From Methanobacteriota archaeon (lineage in GTDB: Archaea > Hydrothermarchaeota > Hydrothermarchaeia > Hydrothermarchaeales > SZUA-236), in NCBI GenBank assembly GCA_003695745.1, contig RFHW01000001.1, positions 1 through 10,127 on the forward strand: 10,127 nt of DNA, read 5' to 3'. The notes beneath the pieces were generated by a model, which was not told where the DNA came from, searched no databases, and saw only the letters and a list, made by a program, of their open reading frames with translations. Below, piece by piece: positions 7,312 through 10,127 of this stretch (position 1 is the stretch's first letter; every line of letters starts with the position of its first letter). The position numbers were made by a program, and so were the translations under genes.

Positions 7312-9273
7312 ATGGCCCACAAGGTGATCTTTCAGCCCTCTGGCAGCAGGGGGGACATTGAATCCGGGAAGACCATTCTCGAAGCCTCACGGGAGCTTGG
7401 GGTCGGCATCGAATCCATCTGCGGGGGCAAGGGCACCTGCGGGAAATGCCGGGTCGTTGTGCAGGAGGGTTTTTTTGAGAAGTTCGGCATCCACTCGAAG
7501 ATGGAGAACCTCTCACCCCTCACAGAGGCTGAGAAGGGGAAGCTGAAGACCGGCGAGATCAGGGAGGGATATCGCCTCGCCTGCCAGACATCGATAAAGG
7601 GCGACGTCCTCCTCTTCGTGCCTGAGGAGAGCAGGAGCGGCGGCCAGATCGTGCGAAAGGCCGCAGGCGAGGTGAAGGTGGACATAGAGCCTGCTGTGGC
7701 CAAGTATTATGTGGAGCTTGAGAAGGCGACCCTTGAGGACCCCACAGCCGATTTTGAGCGGCTGAAGGCAGGTCTTGAAAAGAGCCACGGCCTCAAAGAC
7801 CTCGCCATTGACTTCATGACCCTTCGCACCCTGCCGGATGTGCTGCGCGAGGGGGACTGGAAGGTCACCGTCTCGGTGTGGATGGACCGGGAGATCATCA
7901 GGGTCGAGCCCGGTGTGAAGGACACGCTGGCGGGTCTTGCAATAGACGTGGGCACCACGACGGTTGTGGGCTATCTCACAGACCTCCGCACCGGAGAGGT
8001 GCTCGCCATCGACTCGATGATGAACCCCCAGGTCATGTACGGCGAGGATGTGATGGCGCGCATCACCTATGCCATGTCCCACGACGACGGCCTCAGGAAG
8101 ATGAACGAGGCCATAATCAAGGGTCTCAACAAGATAATCGAGAACACCGCCAAGAAGGCAGGTCTCACAGCCGGGGACATCCTGGAGATTGTGCTGGTGG
8201 GAAACACCGCCATGCATCACATATTCCTGGGCATCAACCCCGAGCCTGTGGGCCTTTCGCCCTTTCCCCCCTCGATCTCAGGCTCCATCGATGTGAAGGC
8301 CCGCGACCTCGGCCTCAGAGCAGCCCCCGGGGCCAATGTCCATGTCCTGCCCATAGAGGCCGGTTTCGTTGGCGCCGATAACATGGGCGTGGTCCTTGCT
8401 GTGGAGCCCTATAAGTCCGATGAGACCCTGCTCATCATCGACATCGGAACCAACGGCGAGATCGTCCTTGGCAACAGGGAGCGGCTGCTCTCCACCTCCT
8501 GCGCCACCGGCCCTGCCTTCGAGGGGGCGCAGATCAAATACGGCATGCGGGCCGCCCCCGGAGCCATAGAGCGTATCAGGATAGATCCGAAGACAAAGGA
8601 GGTGCGCTTCAAGGTCATAGGCAGGGAGGAGTGGAGCGATGAGCTTGAGGAGAGCCCGGGGGCCAAGGGCATCTGCGGCTCAGGCATCATCGAGGCCATC
8701 GCCGAGATGTTCAAGGCAGGCGTTATCCGGAAGAACGGCACCTTCAACCCTGAGCTTGAGACGAAGAGGCTGAGAAAGGATGAGAATGGGCAGTATGAGT
8801 TCGTAATCGCATGGAAGGATGAGACGAGCATCGGGAAGGACATAACCGTCACGCTCTCGGATGTGCGCGCCATGCAGCTTGCCAAGGGCGCTCTCTACAC
8901 AGGCTGCAAGATCCTTATGAAGCGCATGGGGATCGAGGAGGTGGACAGGGTCATACTGGCCGGCGCCTTCGGCTCCTACATCGACAGGGAGGCTTCCATG
9001 GTGATCGGCATGTTCCCTGACTGCGACCTCGACAAGGTGGTGGCCATTGGAAACGCCGCCGGCGACGGCGCACGCATCGCCCTTCTCAACAAGGACATCA
9101 GAAGGGAGGCCAATGAGGTGGCCAAGAGAATAAAATATATCGAGCTCACCGTTGACCCGGACTTCCAGACCGAGTTCATGCGGGCCATGCACTTCCCCCA
9201 TATGAAGGACAGATTCCCCCATGTGGAGCATATCCTAGAGGGGATACCCGTTGAAGCTGCACAAAAACGATAA
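7312..9273 (+). CDS. Reductive activator of corrinoid enzymes (RACE), [2Fe-2S]/ASKHA type
   Basis: Uses ATP to drive one-electron reduction of inactive Co(II) corrinoid protein back to Co(I). Numbered from the ATG at 7312 (653 residues): an N-terminal plant-type [2Fe-2S] domain with C37, C43, C46 and C91 (CGGKGTCGKC then a distant LACQTS); a linker/middle region (about 105-205); then a large ASKHA-type region known as DUF4445, with glycine motifs DVGTTT (212-217), DIGTNGE (377-383), ICGSGI (454-459), LAGAFGSY and IGNAAGDGA near 580. This architecture is that of RACE proteins of acetogens and O-demethylating bacteria. Methanosarcina RamA instead carries C-terminal [4Fe-4S] sites. An in-frame TTG at 7306 exists, but MAHKVIFQPSG from the ATG is the natural family start. 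The gene follows the corrinoid gene by 14 nt, fitting activation of that protein. The T7 run near 7470 is inside the gene and keeps frame. Confidence 0.92.
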   Translation: MAHKVIFQPSGSRGDIESGKTILEASRELGVGIESICGGKGTCGKCRVVVQEGFFEKFGIHSKMENLSPLTEAEKGKLKTGEIREGYRLACQTSIKGDVLLFVPEESRSGGQIVRKAAGEVKVDIEPAVAKYYVELEKATLEDPTADFERLKAGLEKSHGLKDLAIDFMTLRTLPDVLREGDWKVTVSVWMDREIIRVEPGVKDTLAGLAIDVGTTTVVGYLTDLRTGEVLAIDSMMNPQVMYGEDVMARITYAMSHDDGLRKMNEAIIKGLNKIIENTAKKAGLTAGDILEIVLVGNTAMHHIFLGINPEPVGLSPFPPSISGSIDVKARDLGLRAAPGANVHVLPIEAGFVGADNMGVVLAVEPYKSDETLLIIDIGTNGEIVLGNRERLLSTSCATGPAFEGAQIKYGMRAAPGAIERIRIDPKTKEVRFKVIGREEWSDELEESPGAKGICGSGIIEAIAEMFKAGVIRKNGTFNPELETKRLRKDENGQYEFVIAWKDETSIGKDITVTLSDVRAMQLAKGALYTGCKILMKRMGIEEVDRVILAGAFGSYIDREASMVIGMFPDCDLDKVVAIGNAAGDGARIALLNKDIRREANEVAKRIKYIELTVDPDFQTEFMRAMHFPHMKDRFPHVEHILEGIPVEAAQKR

Positions 9274-9276
9274 ATA
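9262..9276 (+). promoter_or_regulatory. TATA promoter of the gfcR-like gene, overlapping the RACE stop codon
   Basis: CAAAAACGATAAATAC contains a BRE-like A-rich stretch and the TATA match GATAAATA (9269-9276), which includes the TAA stop of the upstream gene. The predicted start, about 25 nt downstream, coincides with the ATG at 9301. There is no SD before that ATG, so a leaderless transcript is likely. Confidence 0.55.
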
Positions 9277-9300
9277 CTAAGCCCCCTCATATTGTGTGTT

Positions 9301-9921
9301 ATGAACAATGTCTCGGAGCTTGCCAAGAAGGCGAGGGAGCTGAAGCGCAAGGGCCTGAGCACCGGCGAGATATCGGATGAGCTGAACGTGTCGCGGGAAA
9401 CGGCCCTGTGGTTCATCACACACAGGCTGGAGGACAAGAAAGAGCCTGGCATAAAGGACATCTATGTGAACTGGAGGGCGGCAGGCACGAGCCCCCTGAG
9501 GCTGAAATACCTTTCTCTGGCACTGGCAGACCTCATCCTAGACGCGCTTGAGGAGAACGTCCTAGAGCTCCCTGAGGTGGTGGTGGGGGTGGCCAACAGC
9601 GGCATACCGCTCGCCAATTTCGTTGCCCTGGAGCTTGGAACAGATGTGGCGGTTGTGGTGCCTAAAAAACACCTCTGGGAGCCTGAGAAGACAGGCGAGG
9701 AGAGCGGCTATCTACTGGGCAACTTCGCAGATGTGAAGGGGAAGGCATCCATATTGATCGACGACATCATAACCACCGGGACCACCATCAAGGAGACCAT
9801 CGAGCTCTTGAAAGGGCTGGGCTCAACACCTCTCATGGCGGCAGTCCTCCTTGACAAGGCAGGCGTTGACACCATCGAGTCCATACCTGTGAAATCCCTC
9901 TTCAGCGTGGCCGTGGTCTAG
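9301..9921 (+). CDS. gfcR: GfcR-like transcriptional regulator (HTH + orotate PRTase-like domain)
   Basis: An archaeal two-domain protein of 206 residues. The N-terminal helix-turn-helix (about 5-40) includes LKRKGLSTGEISDELNVSRE. The remainder is a type I phosphoribosyltransferase-like domain with the PRPP-binding signature ILIDDIITTGTT at 151-162 and VGVANSGIPLANF at 95-107. Homologues are often annotated as orotate phosphoribosyltransferase-like proteins. In Haloferax volcanii GfcR is known as a transcriptional regulator of sugar degradation genes, so a regulatory role is more likely than pyrimidine synthesis. The ligand is unknown. A TTG at 9292 would add three residues (MCV), but the ATG at 9301 fits the predicted leaderless start. 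It has its own promoter, so it may be expressed apart from the methyl-transfer operon; control of its neighbours is only inferred from position. It ends in TAG. The symbol reflects homology, not proven function. Confidence 0.85.
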   Translation: MNNVSELAKKARELKRKGLSTGEISDELNVSRETALWFITHRLEDKKEPGIKDIYVNWRAAGTSPLRLKYLSLALADLILDALEENVLELPEVVVGVANSGIPLANFVALELGTDVAVVVPKKHLWEPEKTGEESGYLLGNFADVKGKASILIDDIITTGTTIKETIELLKGLGSTPLMAAVLLDKAGVDTIESIPVKSLFSVAVV

Positions 9922-9996
9922 AAGAAAGGCACGGCCGCCTCTGGGTTTTTCCTGCTCTTCCTGATCATGGTGGCATCGGCATGCCTGTCCACAATC
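9922..9996 (+). other. Lipoprotein signal peptide-like segment without a start codon
   Basis: In the frame that directly follows the TAG of the gfcR-like gene the sequence reads KKGTAASGFFLLFLIMVASAC then LSTI: two lysines, a hydrophobic core and a lipobox-like ASAC. The codons from 9922 to the hydrophobic core contain no ATG, GTG or TTG; the first start codon is the ATG at 9967, inside the core. The frame closes at a TAG at 10063-10065. It looks like the damaged N-terminus of the exported haem protein fragment that lies one frame away downstream. Confidence 0.35.
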
Positions 9997-10127
9997 AGCA
10001 GTGGGCGCTTTGGCCTAGAAAGGGAGAGTTCTATGAAGGCACCGAGCCCCATGGAGCCATCATAGTGATGTACAAGGTTGACGGCAAGTTGCAGGGTTGC
10101 CTCGGCTGCCACAGCGCCGAGAAGGGC
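9981..10127 (+). CDS. Partial cytochrome P460-like haem c protein, possibly frame-broken
   Basis: The gene runs off the right edge. From the ATG at 9981 it reads MPVHNQQWALWPRKGEFYEG, then TEPHGAIIVMYKVDGKLQ and GCLGCHSAEKG, 49 residues in all. C-L-G-C-H is a c-type haem attachment motif. The order WP-KGEFY-GTEPHGA-IIV-VMYKV-DGK-GC-x-CH resembles the cytochrome P460 family as I remember it, but squeezed into about 45 residues where the family normally uses over 100. A GGTGG SD lies 7 nt before the ATG, yet a haem c protein must be exported and this start gives no signal peptide. A plausible signal segment is encoded just upstream in another frame. So this may be a pseudogene, a sequencing frameshift, or a short divergent relative. 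The antisense reading of the same region shows no recognisable family. Confidence 0.4.
   Translation, partial: MPVHNQQWALWPRKGEFYEGTEPHGAIIVMYKVDGKLQGCLGCHSAEKG

Noticed and set aside
6263..8220. Long minus-strand open frames opposite the methyltransferase, corrinoid and RACE genes
   Set aside because: Repetitive His/Leu/Val-rich translations typical of antisense frames; the plus-strand genes carry all diagnostic motifs.
9292..9300. TTG start three codons upstream for the gfcR-like protein
   Set aside because: The ATG at 9301 coincides with the predicted leaderless transcript start; the TTG has no SD.
9919..9996. Read-through of the gfcR TAG (for example as pyrrolysine) into the in-frame hydrophobic segment
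   Set aside because: It would join a cytoplasmic regulator to a lipoprotein signal sequence; the gfcR-like domain is already complete at the TAG, so a normal stop is far more likely.
9918..10112. Minus-strand 64-codon ORF at the right edge
   Set aside because: No recognisable motif and a GTG start; the plus strand of the same region encodes a CLGCH haem motif in a family-like context.
1..10127. CRISPR arrays, tRNA/rRNA genes, insertion sequences, attachment sites
   Set aside because: Looked for repeated spacers, cloverleaf-like stretches, transposase motifs and terminal repeats and saw none; nearly all of the window is accounted for by conserved protein genes.

Overview
The window looks like a piece of a GC-rich euryarchaeal genome. 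The evidence is archaeal rather than bacterial: a CetZ tubulin-superfamily gene, a GfcR-type HTH/phosphoribosyltransferase regulator, BRE/TATA-like promoter elements about 25 nt upstream of probable transcription starts, two genes that look leaderless, and GGTGA-type Shine-Dalgarno (SD) sites. A MtaA/MtbA-type methylcobamide:CoM methyltransferase next to a corrinoid protein, and a possible c-type haem motif at the right edge, suggest a methyl-metabolising lineage near Methanosarcinia or Archaeoglobi. The sequence alone does not fix the species.

Left half (1-5432, minus strand): a tightly packed branched-chain amino acid operon, read right to left as cimA - ilvB - ilvN - ilvC - cetZ (cetZ runs off the left edge). 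CimA makes citramalate from pyruvate and acetyl-CoA, the entry to the threonine-independent isoleucine route. IlvBN (acetohydroxyacid synthase) and IlvC (ketol-acid reductoisomerase) carry out shared steps of isoleucine, valine and leucine synthesis. Gaps are 1 to 40 bp. The first gene is preceded by a probable 10-codon leader ORF with a good SD, whose stop lies 4 nt before the cimA start. cetZ begins 7 nt after ilvC, which links a cytoskeletal protein to amino acid synthesis.

Centre (5433-5605): a 173-bp divergent promoter region with a TATA element for each direction.

Right half (5606-9273, plus strand): a three-gene methyl-transfer cassette. It contains a UroD-fold zinc methyltransferase (MtaA/MtbA type), a B12-binding corrinoid protein, and a reductive activator of corrinoid enzymes (RACE) with an N-terminal [2Fe-2S] domain. 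The activator would rescue oxidised Co(II) corrinoid, the corrinoid protein would carry the methyl group, and the methyltransferase would pass it to CoM or another thiol. No substrate-specific methyltransferase is present here, so the methyl donor is unknown.

Far right (9301-10127): a gfcR-like regulator with its own promoter overlapping the end of the activator gene, followed by a fragment that resembles a shortened cytochrome P460-like haem protein. That fragment's lipoprotein-like signal segment and haem-motif segment lie in different reading frames.
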